Assembly (NCBI RefSeq): GCF_032813545.1
Contig: NZ_CP136520.1
Coordinates: 5,264,001 to 5,328,000 of the forward strand
DNA from: Nodosilinea sp. E11
Lineage (GTDB): Bacteria; Cyanobacteriota; Cyanobacteriia; Phormidesmidales; Phormidesmidaceae
Direction of reading: 5' to 3'
DNA length: 64,000 nt
The first letter of the stretch is position 1. Each line of letters starts with the position of its first letter. The notes beneath the pieces were generated by a model that was not told the origin of the DNA, made no database searches, and saw nothing but the letters and a program-made list of their open reading frames with translations. This document shows, piece by piece, positions 54,830-64,000 of this stretch. The translations under genes and the position numbers were made by a program.

Positions 54830-57800
54830 ATGGCCTTTAATCAGCTTCAGAAGACGGTTATTTTGCTGGGCAATGTGGGCCTAGTTGTGAGCAGCGGCGC
54901 ATCGTTGGCCGCAAGCCAGGCTCCGACAAAACCGCTGGTGACAGGCAGCGAAGCAGCGGTAGTCCAGGTAACGGGACCAGCCCAGGTGGCCAATACTGCC
55001 CAGGTGGCCAATACTGCGATCGCCCCTGAAAGTAACCCTGAAACCGCAGCACCTCAGTTTTCTCCCCGGGCCATTCTCTCGGCTTCAGATGGCAAGACCA
55101 ACCGGTCTGATACGCAGCTGGAGATAGCCGAGATAGCCTTTCCCACGCCTGCAACAATCCCGTGGGCTAGTGAACCATTGGCGTCAGAGGCCGTGGCTGC
55201 ACCGATCATGCCGGAGCCCCCAGCCGTAGCAGACCCGGTAGCCCAGCCAAGCATTCGCTTTGTGACTCCCGAGTCGGGGGCGGTGCTCGATATCCCCTCA
55301 ACAACCGTGACACTACAGTTTCCTATCGGCAGTGCGATCGCCCTGACGGTGAACGGCAGCCCGGTGGGTGACGATCTGATTGGCCGCACTGAGACCAACG
55401 GGGAAACCGGCCTGGTTACCCAAACCTGGTACGGGGTAACGCTGAATGCGGGCAACAACCAATTATCGGCCCAGGGTCAACTCCAGGGCGAGACGCTAGC
55501 TGGGGCTGACCTACAGGTACAAGTGCGCGGCACAATTTCCCGTCTGGCTGTGACCACACTGGAGAGTCGGGTAACGGCTGACGGTCGCTCTACGGTGTCT
55601 GTGCAGGGACAGCTGTTAGACGCCCAGGGCAATCTGGCCAGTCAGGATACCGTGGTGACCCTACAGGCGAGCCAAGGCCAGTTTGTCGGCGACGATCACA
55701 ACCCTGGTCAGGAGGGGTTTCAAGTTGAAACCGACGGCGGCGCGTTTAACGCTACCCTGCAAACGGGGTTGACTCCAGGCCAGGTGACGATTCGCGCCGC
55801 TCGCGCCGAGCTAGAAGCCTATACCCAGGTCGAGTTTATCACCGAACTCAGGCCAACCCTGCTGACGGGAGTGGTTGACCTGCGGTTGGGGAACGGTGGC
55901 ACCGATTTCTACAGCCGCTACCGCGATTTTTTGCCCGCTGACGGCGGACGGGGGACTGAGCTAGCTCTGCGGGGTGGAGCCTTTGCCATCACCTCCTTTG
56001 GGGACTGGCGGTTTACCGGGGCTTACCGCAGCGATCGCGCCCTTAACGAGGGCTGCGACGGCACCGTGCCGCTATTTCGCAACTATCAAAGCTGCGATCG
56101 CGCCTATCCCGTCTACGGCGATGACTCCACCTCAGAGGTCTTGGCCCCCTCCACCGACAGTCTCTACCTGCGTTTAGAGCGCACCTCCCCTGAGCCCAAT
56201 GCGGGTTCTGACTATGTGATGTGGGGAGACTACCAGACCGGTGAGTTTGCTACCTCCTCGCAGCTGTTTAGCAGCGTCAGCCGCTCGCTCCACGGTTTTA
56301 GCGGCAACTACAACCTGGGCAACCTGCAACTGTCTGCCATCTACGGCAACAATATTCAAGGGTTTCAGCGCGATACCCTGGCCCCCGACGGCACCAGCGG
56401 CTTTTACTTTCTCTCTCGCCGTCTGTTAGTGCCCGGCAGTGAGGCGATCTACTTTGAGCTAGAAGAACTCAACCGCCCTGGCCAGGTGCTCGATCGCCAG
56501 CAGCTCAGCCGGGGTCCCGACTACGAAATTGACTACGATCGCGGTACGGTGCTGTTTCGCCAGCCGGTGCTGCGTACTGCCGTCGATAGCCAGGGGCGCA
56601 CCCTGGTGCGGCGCATTGTCGCCACCTATCAACACGAAGGCGGCGGCAGCACCAGTCTCTACGGCGGTCGGCTGCGCTACCACCTCAATCGCGATTCGGC
56701 CCTGGCCAGCTGGCTGGGGGCCACCTACCTGCAAGAAGACCAGGCGGCCCAGCAGTTTCAGCTCTACGGGGTCGATGCCCAGGTGCGGTTTGGCACTGGC
56801 GGTCTGCTGCTGGCCGAATATGCCCACTCGACCAATAGCCTGGTCAACGCTACCCCAGTCTCGGGCGATGCCTATCGCCTGGAGGTCACGAACACCTTCA
56901 GCGACAGCCTGGCGGGACGGGCCTACTGGCAGGAGGTGTCTCCCGGTTTTACCAACAATGCCACCACCAGCTTTGTCCCCGGCCAACGCCGCTACGGAGC
57001 CGAACTCCAGGCGACTCTGTCGGAAACCACCACCCTGCGCTTTGGCTACGACCACGAAGACAACTATGGCATTGCGCCTGCAACCCTCACGGCCCTAGAG
57101 CCACTGCTATCGCCAAGGGTTGTCGCAGCCCCTGGTCAGCCCCTAGACAATTCGTTGACGACAATCACGGCGGGCATTCAGCAGCGCATCGGTAGCGCTA
57201 CGACTTCCATTGACTGGATTCACCGCGATCGCCGCGATCGCATTAGTCCCGAATTCAGCACGGTAACTGACCAGATTCGCTCGATGGCGACTATGCCGAT
57301 CGCCGAAAACGTCACCTTCACCGCCCTCAACGAGTTCACCCTGGCCGCCCGCGCCGATGCCGTCTACCCCAACCGCAGCCTGCTCGGCCTTAACTGGCAA
57401 ATCTACCCCGGCATTAGCCTAGGGGTCACCCACCAGGTGCTCAATGGGGGGCAGTTTGACAACGACTCCATCACCTCTCTGTATCTCTCGGGCAACTACG
57501 AGTTGGGATCAGACACCCGACTGACCGGCAACTTCTCAATGTTTGATCGGGGGCAAATGTCGGGTTCGGTCGGCATTCAGCAGGGCGTTACTCTGGCCCC
57601 CGGCCTCCAGCTCGACTTGGCCTACGAGCATGTGTTTCAAAGCAACAATCTGGTCACCGGGGCGGGTACTCAGTTTGCCCAGCCCTACGCCGTCGGTCAG
57701 TCTGCCGCCGCGTTAGCCCCCACTGGCGGCAGCAGCTACAGTGTTGGGCTGTCCTACACCGGTAGCCCCGACGTTCAGGCCAACGCTCGTTTTGAGCACC

Positions 57801-58510
57801 GCACCTCCAGCAGCGGCTCTAACACGCTGATCTCTGCCGATGCCCGAGGGCGGCTGACCCCATCTCTCACAGTGCTGGGGCGATTTCAGCAGGCCAGCGC
57901 CGCCAATCAACTGCTGACAGGGCTGGGTGACACCACCAACCTGCGGCTGGGGTTGGCCTACCGCGACCCCGACAGCGATGTCTTCAATGCCCTCATGCGC
58001 TACGAGTATCGTCGCAACCCAGGTCTACTGCCCGAGAGCCTATTGCAGGGCAGCGGCAGCGGCTCCGAAGATCATGTCTTTTCTGCCGAGGCAATCTATG
58101 CTCCTGACTGGCAGTGGGAATTCTACGGTAAGTTCGCCCTGCGCAACAGCACCTCCTACCTGGCCTCAGACCTCGTGGGCAGCAGCACCGTATCGTTGGC
58201 TCAATTGCGAGCCACCTATCGGCTCAGCTACCAGTGGGATCTCGTCGGTGAAGCGCGCTGGATCACCCAGCCCAGCGCAGGCTATAGCGAAACCGGCTTC
58301 TCCCTGGAGGCGGGCTACTACCTGAACCCAAACCTGCGGTTCTCGGCGGGCTATAGCTTTGGCGGTGTTTACGATCGCGACTTCAACGGCTCTCGCTCGG
58401 CGGGAGGCCCCTATTTCGGCCTCACCTTCAAGCTCGACAACTCGTTGCTAGAGGGGTTTAGCATCGACGACGACTCTGCCCCACCCACGCCAGTGCCCCT
58501 GCCCGAGTAG
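54830..58510 (+). CDS. Large outer-membrane beta-barrel protein with Ig-like N-terminal domains
   Basis: 1,226 residues from ATG 54830, preceded by GGGGAG 9 nt upstream. N-terminal signal-like helix, a low-complexity Ala/Pro/Thr region with a short tandem repeat (QVANTAQVANTA), then two Ig-like domains (about 145-235, SIRFVTPESGAVLDIPSTTVTLQF; about 245-350, Big_1/invasin-like VTADGRSTVSVQGQLLDAQGN). From about 355 the chain alternates aromatic/polar beta-strands typical of outer-membrane barrels, with YPVYGDDSTSEVLAPSTDSLYLRLER, GSDYVMWGDYQTGE and GPDYEIDYDRGTVLF. No OmpA or TonB plug domain. It may anchor or export the DUF11 proteins encoded around it; that role is inference. Confidence 0.78.
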   Translation: MAFNQLQKTVILLGNVGLVVSSGASLAASQAPTKPLVTGSEAAVVQVTGPAQVANTAQVANTAIAPESNPETAAPQFSPRAILSASDGKTNRSDTQLEIAEIAFPTPATIPWASEPLASEAVAAPIMPEPPAVADPVAQPSIRFVTPESGAVLDIPSTTVTLQFPIGSAIALTVNGSPVGDDLIGRTETNGETGLVTQTWYGVTLNAGNNQLSAQGQLQGETLAGADLQVQVRGTISRLAVTTLESRVTADGRSTVSVQGQLLDAQGNLASQDTVVTLQASQGQFVGDDHNPGQEGFQVETDGGAFNATLQTGLTPGQVTIRAARAELEAYTQVEFITELRPTLLTGVVDLRLGNGGTDFYSRYRDFLPADGGRGTELALRGGAFAITSFGDWRFTGAYRSDRALNEGCDGTVPLFRNYQSCDRAYPVYGDDSTSEVLAPSTDSLYLRLERTSPEPNAGSDYVMWGDYQTGEFATSSQLFSSVSRSLHGFSGNYNLGNLQLSAIYGNNIQGFQRDTLAPDGTSGFYFLSRRLLVPGSEAIYFELEELNRPGQVLDRQQLSRGPDYEIDYDRGTVLFRQPVLRTAVDSQGRTLVRRIVATYQHEGGGSTSLYGGRLRYHLNRDSALASWLGATYLQEDQAAQQFQLYGVDAQVRFGTGGLLLAEYAHSTNSLVNATPVSGDAYRLEVTNTFSDSLAGRAYWQEVSPGFTNNATTSFVPGQRRYGAELQATLSETTTLRFGYDHEDNYGIAPATLTALEPLLSPRVVAAPGQPLDNSLTTITAGIQQRIGSATTSIDWIHRDRRDRISPEFSTVTDQIRSMATMPIAENVTFTALNEFTLAARADAVYPNRSLLGLNWQIYPGISLGVTHQVLNGGQFDNDSITSLYLSGNYELGSDTRLTGNFSMFDRGQMSGSVGIQQGVTLAPGLQLDLAYEHVFQSNNLVTGAGTQFAQPYAVGQSAAALAPTGGSSYSVGLSYTGSPDVQANARFEHRTSSSGSNTLISADARGRLTPSLTVLGRFQQASAANQLLTGLGDTTNLRLGLAYRDPDSDVFNALMRYEYRRNPGLLPESLLQGSGSGSEDHVFSAEAIYAPDWQWEFYGKFALRNSTSYLASDLVGSSTVSLAQLRATYRLSYQWDLVGEARWITQPSAGYSETGFSLEAGYYLNPNLRFSAGYSFGGVYDRDFNGSRSAGGPYFGLTFKLDNSLLEGFSIDDDSAPPTPVPLPE

Positions 58511-58566
58511 CCCCTGGGCTTACTCCTTCCCTGTTTCACCCTGTGCAGTTTGTAGATTTGCTAGCC

Positions 58567-61500
58567 ATGCCCCGTTTCTATACCCGCTACCAATTCCGCT
58601 CCTCCGCTCCTCGCCGTCGGCACGGGGTAAAACGCTTTGCTAAGGTCTGGCAGCGGTGGGGAAAATGGAGGCCAACCCTGCGCCGCTATCGCCGCTACGG
58701 GCTGATGGCGCTACTCACCTGTGCCCTTACCGTGCTTCAAATTGGTGGTCTGTGGCCTTTGGCCCCAGCAATGGCGGCCACCAACCTTTCTATCGAACCG
58801 CTCACCTGGGACATGGTGGGGCTAGACAGCAATAACGTCAACCAAGGCCCCAACCAGTATTTGACTGGAGCACGGGTCTGCAACATTGGGGCAGAACCTG
58901 CCCAAAACCTCAGAGTTCGGTTTGTGCGGGAAGGGGCGACCAACCCGTATATGACTATCGTCAACAGCCTCAATAGTGACATTTGGCAAACCGACAGCTT
59001 GCCCTCTGGCCCTAAACCCCCCAATCACCACGTAGTCGCGGCCAAACCCGCCAACTGCTTTGACGCCTATTACGTCGTCACGGTATCTCGCAATGCAGCC
59101 GCCTACAACACGGCTCAACGCTTCCGAATTGAGGCCGTAGCCGACAATGCAGGCGTGGTCGATACCAACAGCTACCCCGACACGGGCCAGTACGACACCG
59201 GCCACCCTCGGCAGCTCTATGTCGAGAGCATTCTCTCCCAGGCGCGCAATGACGTGCTCAGCTTTGAGAACCTGACTACCCCCGGCAGCATGACTGTGGA
59301 AGTGGGCGGTACCTACACCTTTCGCCTCACCTCTCAAACTGCCACCGGCTATCCCCAGCTCACCATCAGCTCTGATTTCCCCAACATTGTTTTTCAGATT
59401 CTCAACGTTTCAACCACCTACTCTAGCGATCCTGGCTTTGTTAATAGCAGCATCTACGCCAACGCCTGCGGCTGGATCAGCGATCCGTCTTACCCCGGCT
59501 ACCGCACCAGCGCCAACAACTGCAACTACCCCTTAATCAGCGACAAAGACACCAGTGGAGATGGCAAAGTCGGCAATACGGTGGTCACTGAATACACCAT
59601 CAAAGTGCTGTCTACTGGCCCCGGCAACACCAGCAGCCAAAACCACACTGTTAACCACCTGATTCTTGACTTCTCGGGTGGTAGCTACCACTACAACGCC
59701 GACTACGGCAGCCAGGTTGGTTTGGGCAGCACCACCATTACCGTGGTCGATCGCCAGGCCGATCTCAGCTTAACCAAAAGCCACAGCGGCAACTTCGCCA
59801 CCGGCAACAATACCTACACCCTAACCGTTACCAACAATGGCCCTGACCTAGCGCGCGGCCCAATCACGGTTACCGATACGCTGCCTACGGGCTTTACCTA
59901 TGTCTCCGCCAGCGGTAGCGGCTGGAGCTGTGGGGCCAACGGTCAAATCGTGACCTGCACCAACCCCAACGACTTACCGGTGGGCAGCTCTGCCTTTAAT
60001 CTCACCGTTGCCGTCGATTCGAGTGCCGCCAGCAACAGTGTGAATACGGCCACGGTGACGAGCGCAACTCGCGACCCCAACCTCAGCAACAATAGCGCCG
60101 CCGACCCTACCACCATTGTGCAGGGGCCAAATATTCAGTTGGCCAAAACCCACAGCCCAGCCACCTTTGTCACCGGTACCACCGGCACCTATACCCTCAC
60201 CGTCAGCAACAGCAGTGGGTTTGACGCGGTTGGGCCGCTCACGATTATCGACACGCTACCGGCTGGGCTCACCTACAGTAGCGCCAGCGGCAGTGGCTGG
60301 AGCTGCACGGCCAATGGCCAGACGGTGATCTGCACCAACCCTAGCGGTCTCAACAATGGCCAAACCTCGGGTTTAACCCTAACGGTGAACGTTAACCCTG
60401 ATGTGGCTACCCCCAGCGTTACCAATACCGCCACCGTCAGCAGTGGCAGCTTTGATACCAACCCTGCTGACAACACCGCCAGCGACATCACCGATACCAG
60501 CAAGCCTGTTCCCGATCTGATCGTCAGCAAAACGGACAACAACCTCAATTTTGCTCAGAGTGCTCAAGGCACCTACACCATTACGGTGACCAACCAGGGG
60601 GTAGCCAGCACCACCGGCCCGATCACCGTCGTTGACACACTGCCCACAAGTTTTACCTACGTTTCGGCAACCGCCGCCGCTGGTAGCTCGGGCTGGAGCT
60701 GTAGTTTTGCGGCCCCTAATGTGACCTGTACCAACCCTGGCCCACTCACCCCGAACCAGAGCAGCAGCATTTTGCTGACGGTCACACCTACGACGACCGG
60801 AACGTTTACCAACACCGTAACGGTCTCTACCCCTGGCGAAACCCAAACGACGAACAACAGTGGTTCTGACAATACGACTGTAGCGGCAGGTACCCTCGAT
60901 CTAGAAATTATCAAGACCTTGACCACTGCGCCTACGGGCCCCAATAGCCCGATCGCCTACACAGTGCGGGTCAACAATAAATCTTCCGGCAACGGCAATG
61001 ATACTGGCGTCACAATGCGGGACGTTGTTCCCAGCACTATTACCAATGTGGCTTGGACCTGTTCTGTGCCGGAACCCAATGCTGGCGTAGGCAACGGCAG
61101 TAACTCGTGCAATGGCACCAACACCAACCCCCTTAGCGGTACGGGCAACACGATTGAAGTCAACACCATCAGCCTAAGAAAGGCGAATGTCCAAGGTGGG
61201 GGCTACGTGCAGTTTGCGATTACGGGCACGGTCGGCAGTGGCTTTACCGGAAATGTAGCTAACACCGCGACGGTGACTCCGTCTTCGGGGACTGATATCA
61301 TCCCTACTAACAATGTATCTACGGCCACCACTACCGTACCGGGGCCTGACCTTAGCCTTGCCAAAACGGCATTCGGCAGCTTTGCCCAAAACGTTGACAG
61401 CGTCTATCGCCTAACGGTGACTAACACCAGCACCACCTTAGCGACCAGTCAGCCGATTACGGTCAAAGACGTGCTGCCCGCCGCGCTGACCTATGTATCA

Positions 61501-64000
61501 GCGGCGTCGGCCTCGGGCAGCTCAGGCTGGAGCTGTAGCTTTGAGGCTACTAGTCGCACCGTTACCTGCATTAACACCAATAGCCTCAGCGCCGGAGCTA
61601 CCAGTGCGATCGATCTCACTGTCCGGCCTACCGCCAGTGGCTCGGTTACCAACGCGGCGTCTGTCAGTAGCCCTGGGGATACGAACGCCGATAACAATAA
61701 CGCTAGTGCTACTACCACCGTAGCGGCGGCCAACCCTGATCTAAGCATTACCAAGGCCGACACGGGCAACTTTGCTCTGGGCCAGGAGGGCACCTACATT
61801 CTGACCGTCAGCAACGTCGGTACGACCGTAGCGGTGGCCCCTCTGGTGGTGACCGATACTTTGCCTACAGGATTGAGCTACCTCTCCGGCAGTGGCAATG
61901 GCTGGATCTGCTCTGCCGCCGGGCAAACCGTAACCTGCACCAACTACAGCAACCTTGCCCCAGGGGCCAGCACGGTTTTGAATCTCAAGGTGCTGGTAGG
62001 CAGCACCACCCCGGCTAGCATTAGCAACACGGCTACGGTGGCCACTGTTAGTGGGGAAACCGTCACGGCCAATAACACCAGCAATACCCTTATCACGGCG
62101 ATCGCCCAGCAAGCCGATCTAAGCATTGCTAAGACCCTGGTAGGCAACTTGGTAACTGGGCAGACGGCAACCTACCAGCTCAAGGTGACCAATAATGGCC
62201 CCTCTCCCAGCGTGGCACCGATCACGGTTACCGATGCTTTACCAGCGGGACTGAGCTTTGTTTCGGGGGCGGGCGACGGCTTTAGCTGTAGCGCGGGCAC
62301 CTCGATAACCTGTACCCGCAATACCACGATGGGGGTAGGTGCTAGCGCCACCATCAGTCTAGAGGTCTCGGTTTCGGCAGCCGGTGGCGCAACGGTGGTC
62401 AACTCGGCGACAGTCAGTGGAACGACCCCCGATCCAACGGGTGGCAACAACAGCAGCAGCACCAGTAACTCGGTGCAAAACGTGGTCCAATCCCTCAGCT
62501 TAAATAAGAGCCACTTTGGTAGTTTTCCGGTGGGTGGGCAGGGTACTTATACCCTGGCCATCACTAATACAGGCAATGCCACCATTACCGACACCCTCAG
62601 AATTACTGACACTCTACCGGGAAACCTGAGTTTTGCCTTTGCCGTGGGACAGGGCTGGACCTGTACCGGCACCACTACTGTGACCTGCACCAGCGACGAC
62701 GATCTGGCCCCTGGTACCAGTAATGCGGTCGATTTGACCGTGAACGTGGGCGCTGGCACCCCCGTGGGCAACAACAGCGTAACCAACTCGGCCAGCGTGT
62801 TTATTGGCGCTAGCGCAACCGCCAGCGCCAGCGATACTGACCCCACCACGATTACAACCAGTGCCGATCTGTCACTGACTAAAACGGCGGCGACGGCCTT
62901 TGTCGCGGGGCAGCAGGCTCAGTACACGCTAGTGGTCACCAATGCGGTCTCTAGCAGCGGTGCAGCAGCAGCGCCCATCACCCTGGAAGATCAGCTACCC
63001 GATGGATTGACCTACGTGTCGGGGACGGGGACGGGCTGGAGCTGTCCCACGGCTCCGGCGGGGCCAGATATTGCCTGTACCTTGGGCAGTGCCCTAGCGC
63101 CTGGCGATAGCTCGACGCTGACGCTAACTGTGCAGGTAGATAGTGCGATCGCATCGCCGTTCACTAACGTTGCGACGACCTACAGCCCAACGCCAGACCC
63201 CAACACCACTAACAACACAGCTACCGTGACCAATAGCCTAGGGGGTGGGGGCACAGCCGATATCACCGTGACGAAGACCGATAATGCCGACCCGGTGACC
63301 ATTGGCAGCCCGCTGACCTACACCGTGACCGCCATCAACGGCGACGCCACCACCAGCGCCACGGGCGTGACCGTAACCGATACCCTGCCCGGCGGAGTCA
63401 CCTTTGTTTCGGCCAACCCGGACCAGGGAACCTGTAGCGAAAGTGGCGGCACCATTACCTGTAGCTTAGGTACGATTCCAGCCGGTGGCAGTGTGGCGAT
63501 CGCTGTGCAGGTTACGCCTCAAGTTTCGGGCATCTTGGTCAACACCGCCACGGTGGCCTCGACCAACGACAGCGACACCACCAACAACAGCGCCACCCAA
63601 GACACAACGGTGATCGCTGGGAGTGGGGAAAACATCATCTCGGGGCGGGTCTTTCTAGACAGTGACGGCAATGGCACCCTCAACGGTAGTGAAGGTGGCA
63701 CTGCCAACATTACAGTGTGGCTCTACGAAGATCTCAACGGCAACGGCACTCTTGAGGCCACCGACAAGCTGCTCAGTAGTCAGGTGAGTAATCCCAGCGG
63801 CGACTTTTCGTTTGCGGTTAATCGCACCGGCAATTTTCTGCTGACGCTAGATATTGACGATCCCGATTTACCGGCGGGGCATAGCCTGACCACCAGCCCA
63901 CTACCAACGGTGGCGATCGCCACGGTCGATGGCTCGATCAGCAGCGGCAACAACCTGGGCCATGCCGGACCGATCGCCAGTGCCCCAGAAATTCTGTTGG
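58567..64000 (+). CDS. Giant secreted DUF11-repeat protein (3' end beyond window)
   Basis: Open from ATG 58567 to the window edge: 1,811 codons with no stop. A 45-residue Arg/Lys/Tyr-rich stretch (RRYRRYG before the core) precedes a hydrophobic signal (about 46-62) and cleavage near AMA (70); ATG 58705 would give only the core. Residues about 72-395 are a unique beta-rich region. Residues 398-1690 hold ten DUF11 units, each starting like ADLSLTK and containing GWSC...VTCTN. From about 1691 a SdrD_B/CNA-B domain begins (ISGRVFLDSDGNG, VWLYEDLNGNG). A long, disulfide-bearing, rod-like surface protein is the likely product. 56 bp after the barrel gene. Confidence 0.85.
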   Translation, partial: MPRFYTRYQFRSSAPRRRHGVKRFAKVWQRWGKWRPTLRRYRRYGLMALLTCALTVLQIGGLWPLAPAMAATNLSIEPLTWDMVGLDSNNVNQGPNQYLTGARVCNIGAEPAQNLRVRFVREGATNPYMTIVNSLNSDIWQTDSLPSGPKPPNHHVVAAKPANCFDAYYVVTVSRNAAAYNTAQRFRIEAVADNAGVVDTNSYPDTGQYDTGHPRQLYVESILSQARNDVLSFENLTTPGSMTVEVGGTYTFRLTSQTATGYPQLTISSDFPNIVFQILNVSTTYSSDPGFVNSSIYANACGWISDPSYPGYRTSANNCNYPLISDKDTSGDGKVGNTVVTEYTIKVLSTGPGNTSSQNHTVNHLILDFSGGSYHYNADYGSQVGLGSTTITVVDRQADLSLTKSHSGNFATGNNTYTLTVTNNGPDLARGPITVTDTLPTGFTYVSASGSGWSCGANGQIVTCTNPNDLPVGSSAFNLTVAVDSSAASNSVNTATVTSATRDPNLSNNSAADPTTIVQGPNIQLAKTHSPATFVTGTTGTYTLTVSNSSGFDAVGPLTIIDTLPAGLTYSSASGSGWSCTANGQTVICTNPSGLNNGQTSGLTLTVNVNPDVATPSVTNTATVSSGSFDTNPADNTASDITDTSKPVPDLIVSKTDNNLNFAQSAQGTYTITVTNQGVASTTGPITVVDTLPTSFTYVSATAAAGSSGWSCSFAAPNVTCTNPGPLTPNQSSSILLTVTPTTTGTFTNTVTVSTPGETQTTNNSGSDNTTVAAGTLDLEIIKTLTTAPTGPNSPIAYTVRVNNKSSGNGNDTGVTMRDVVPSTITNVAWTCSVPEPNAGVGNGSNSCNGTNTNPLSGTGNTIEVNTISLRKANVQGGGYVQFAITGTVGSGFTGNVANTATVTPSSGTDIIPTNNVSTATTTVPGPDLSLAKTAFGSFAQNVDSVYRLTVTNTSTTLATSQPITVKDVLPAALTYVSAASASGSSGWSCSFEATSRTVTCINTNSLSAGATSAIDLTVRPTASGSVTNAASVSSPGDTNADNNNASATTTVAAANPDLSITKADTGNFALGQEGTYILTVSNVGTTVAVAPLVVTDTLPTGLSYLSGSGNGWICSAAGQTVTCTNYSNLAPGASTVLNLKVLVGSTTPASISNTATVATVSGETVTANNTSNTLITAIAQQADLSIAKTLVGNLVTGQTATYQLKVTNNGPSPSVAPITVTDALPAGLSFVSGAGDGFSCSAGTSITCTRNTTMGVGASATISLEVSVSAAGGATVVNSATVSGTTPDPTGGNNSSSTSNSVQNVVQSLSLNKSHFGSFPVGGQGTYTLAITNTGNATITDTLRITDTLPGNLSFAFAVGQGWTCTGTTTVTCTSDDDLAPGTSNAVDLTVNVGAGTPVGNNSVTNSASVFIGASATASASDTDPTTITTSADLSLTKTAATAFVAGQQAQYTLVVTNAVSSSGAAAAPITLEDQLPDGLTYVSGTGTGWSCPTAPAGPDIACTLGSALAPGDSSTLTLTVQVDSAIASPFTNVATTYSPTPDPNTTNNTATVTNSLGGGGTADITVTKTDNADPVTIGSPLTYTVTAINGDATTSATGVTVTDTLPGGVTFVSANPDQGTCSESGGTITCSLGTIPAGGSVAIAVQVTPQVSGILVNTATVASTNDSDTTNNSATQDTTVIAGSGENIISGRVFLDSDGNGTLNGSEGGTANITVWLYEDLNGNGTLEATDKLLSSQVSNPSGDFSFAVNRTGNFLLTLDIDDPDLPAGHSLTTSPLPTVAIATVDGSISSGNNLGHAGPIASAPEILL
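59758..63636 (+). repeat. Ten-unit DUF11 coding repeat array
   Basis: Units start at 59758, 60127, 60511, 60895, 61345, 61735, 62113, 62488, 62863 and 63256, i.e. 123-150 codons each. Each has the start (D/N)(L/I)xxxKT, the strand TYTLTVTN, ITVTDTLPxGLTYVS, a Cys pair (GWSC / VTCTN), and a closing NTATVSS...DxxxxNN. DNA identity between units looks modest, so the array is old rather than freshly amplified. Confidence 0.85.

Noticed and set aside
54830..58510. Chaperone-usher type usher or TonB-dependent receptor
   Set aside because: No plug domain, no TonB box, no pilus chaperone gene nearby; only a generic outer-membrane barrel can be supported.

Overview
The window looks like chromosome of a filamentous, Leptolyngbya/Nodosilinea-type cyanobacterium. 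This is an inference from the very frequent HIP1 octamer GCGATCGC, the high G+C, and cyanobacterial marker families (Ycf20, a GUN4 domain, BicA, the NdhF3/NdhD3/CupA/CupS CO2-uptake set, pentapeptide-repeat proteins). No rRNA, tRNA or CRISPR array was seen.

Layout. 0-6.4 kb: a truncated gene, a secreted GUN4-WD40 fusion, a small secreted protein, an RDD/HEAT/pentapeptide membrane protein, Ycf20 and a KDPG/KHG aldolase. 6.4-12.5 kb: a minus-strand polyamine-type ABC operon (potA-potD-potB-potC) split between potB and potC by an IS110 element; the DNA upstream of its recombinase folds like a bridge RNA. 13.1-18.5 kb: a complete fructose PTS (EIIA-HPr-EI fusion, 1-phosphofructokinase, EIIB'BC) in Rhodobacter fruBKA order, with a 144-bp MITE-like element between fruK and fruA.

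18.8-39.4 kb is an inorganic-carbon/sodium island. It holds the Na+-dependent bicarbonate transporter BicA, a CPA2 Na+/H+ antiporter, an eight-gene Mrp-type antiporter operon with two equal-length MrpD paralogues, then ndhF3-ndhD3-cupA-cupS for the inducible CO2-uptake complex NDH-1MS. The two halves are separated by cutA, pentapeptide, membrane and TPR genes. Na+ extrusion would power BicA while NDH-1MS converts CO2 to bicarbonate. A perfect TTGATTGA-N6-TCAATCAA palindrome before ndhF3 is a candidate NdhR/CcmR operator. A Nudix gene lies antisense inside the NDH-1MS cluster. C-rich ACCCATCC-type tracts sit at or just before the start codons of five genes here.

39.5-48.4 kb: a lipoprotein thermonuclease-Excalibur gene cleanly interrupted by a 1,748-bp IS (5-bp duplication, reading frame restored on removal), a flavoprotein disulfide-reductase relative without the redox cysteines, an exopolyphosphatase, and a di-haem DUF1111/imelysin pair. 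48.4-49.9 kb is an A+T-richer stretch with no convincing gene.

49.9-64.0 kb is a cell-surface cluster: three secreted proteins with DUF11-like modules, a 1,226-residue outer-membrane beta-barrel candidate, and a giant secreted protein running off the window (at least 1,811 residues) with ten DUF11 repeats, each carrying a cysteine pair. Two of the secreted proteins have unusually long, strongly basic N-terminal extensions before the signal sequence. This cluster is the best candidate for an undescribed system, perhaps assembly of a disulfide-stabilised surface fibre; that function is inference.
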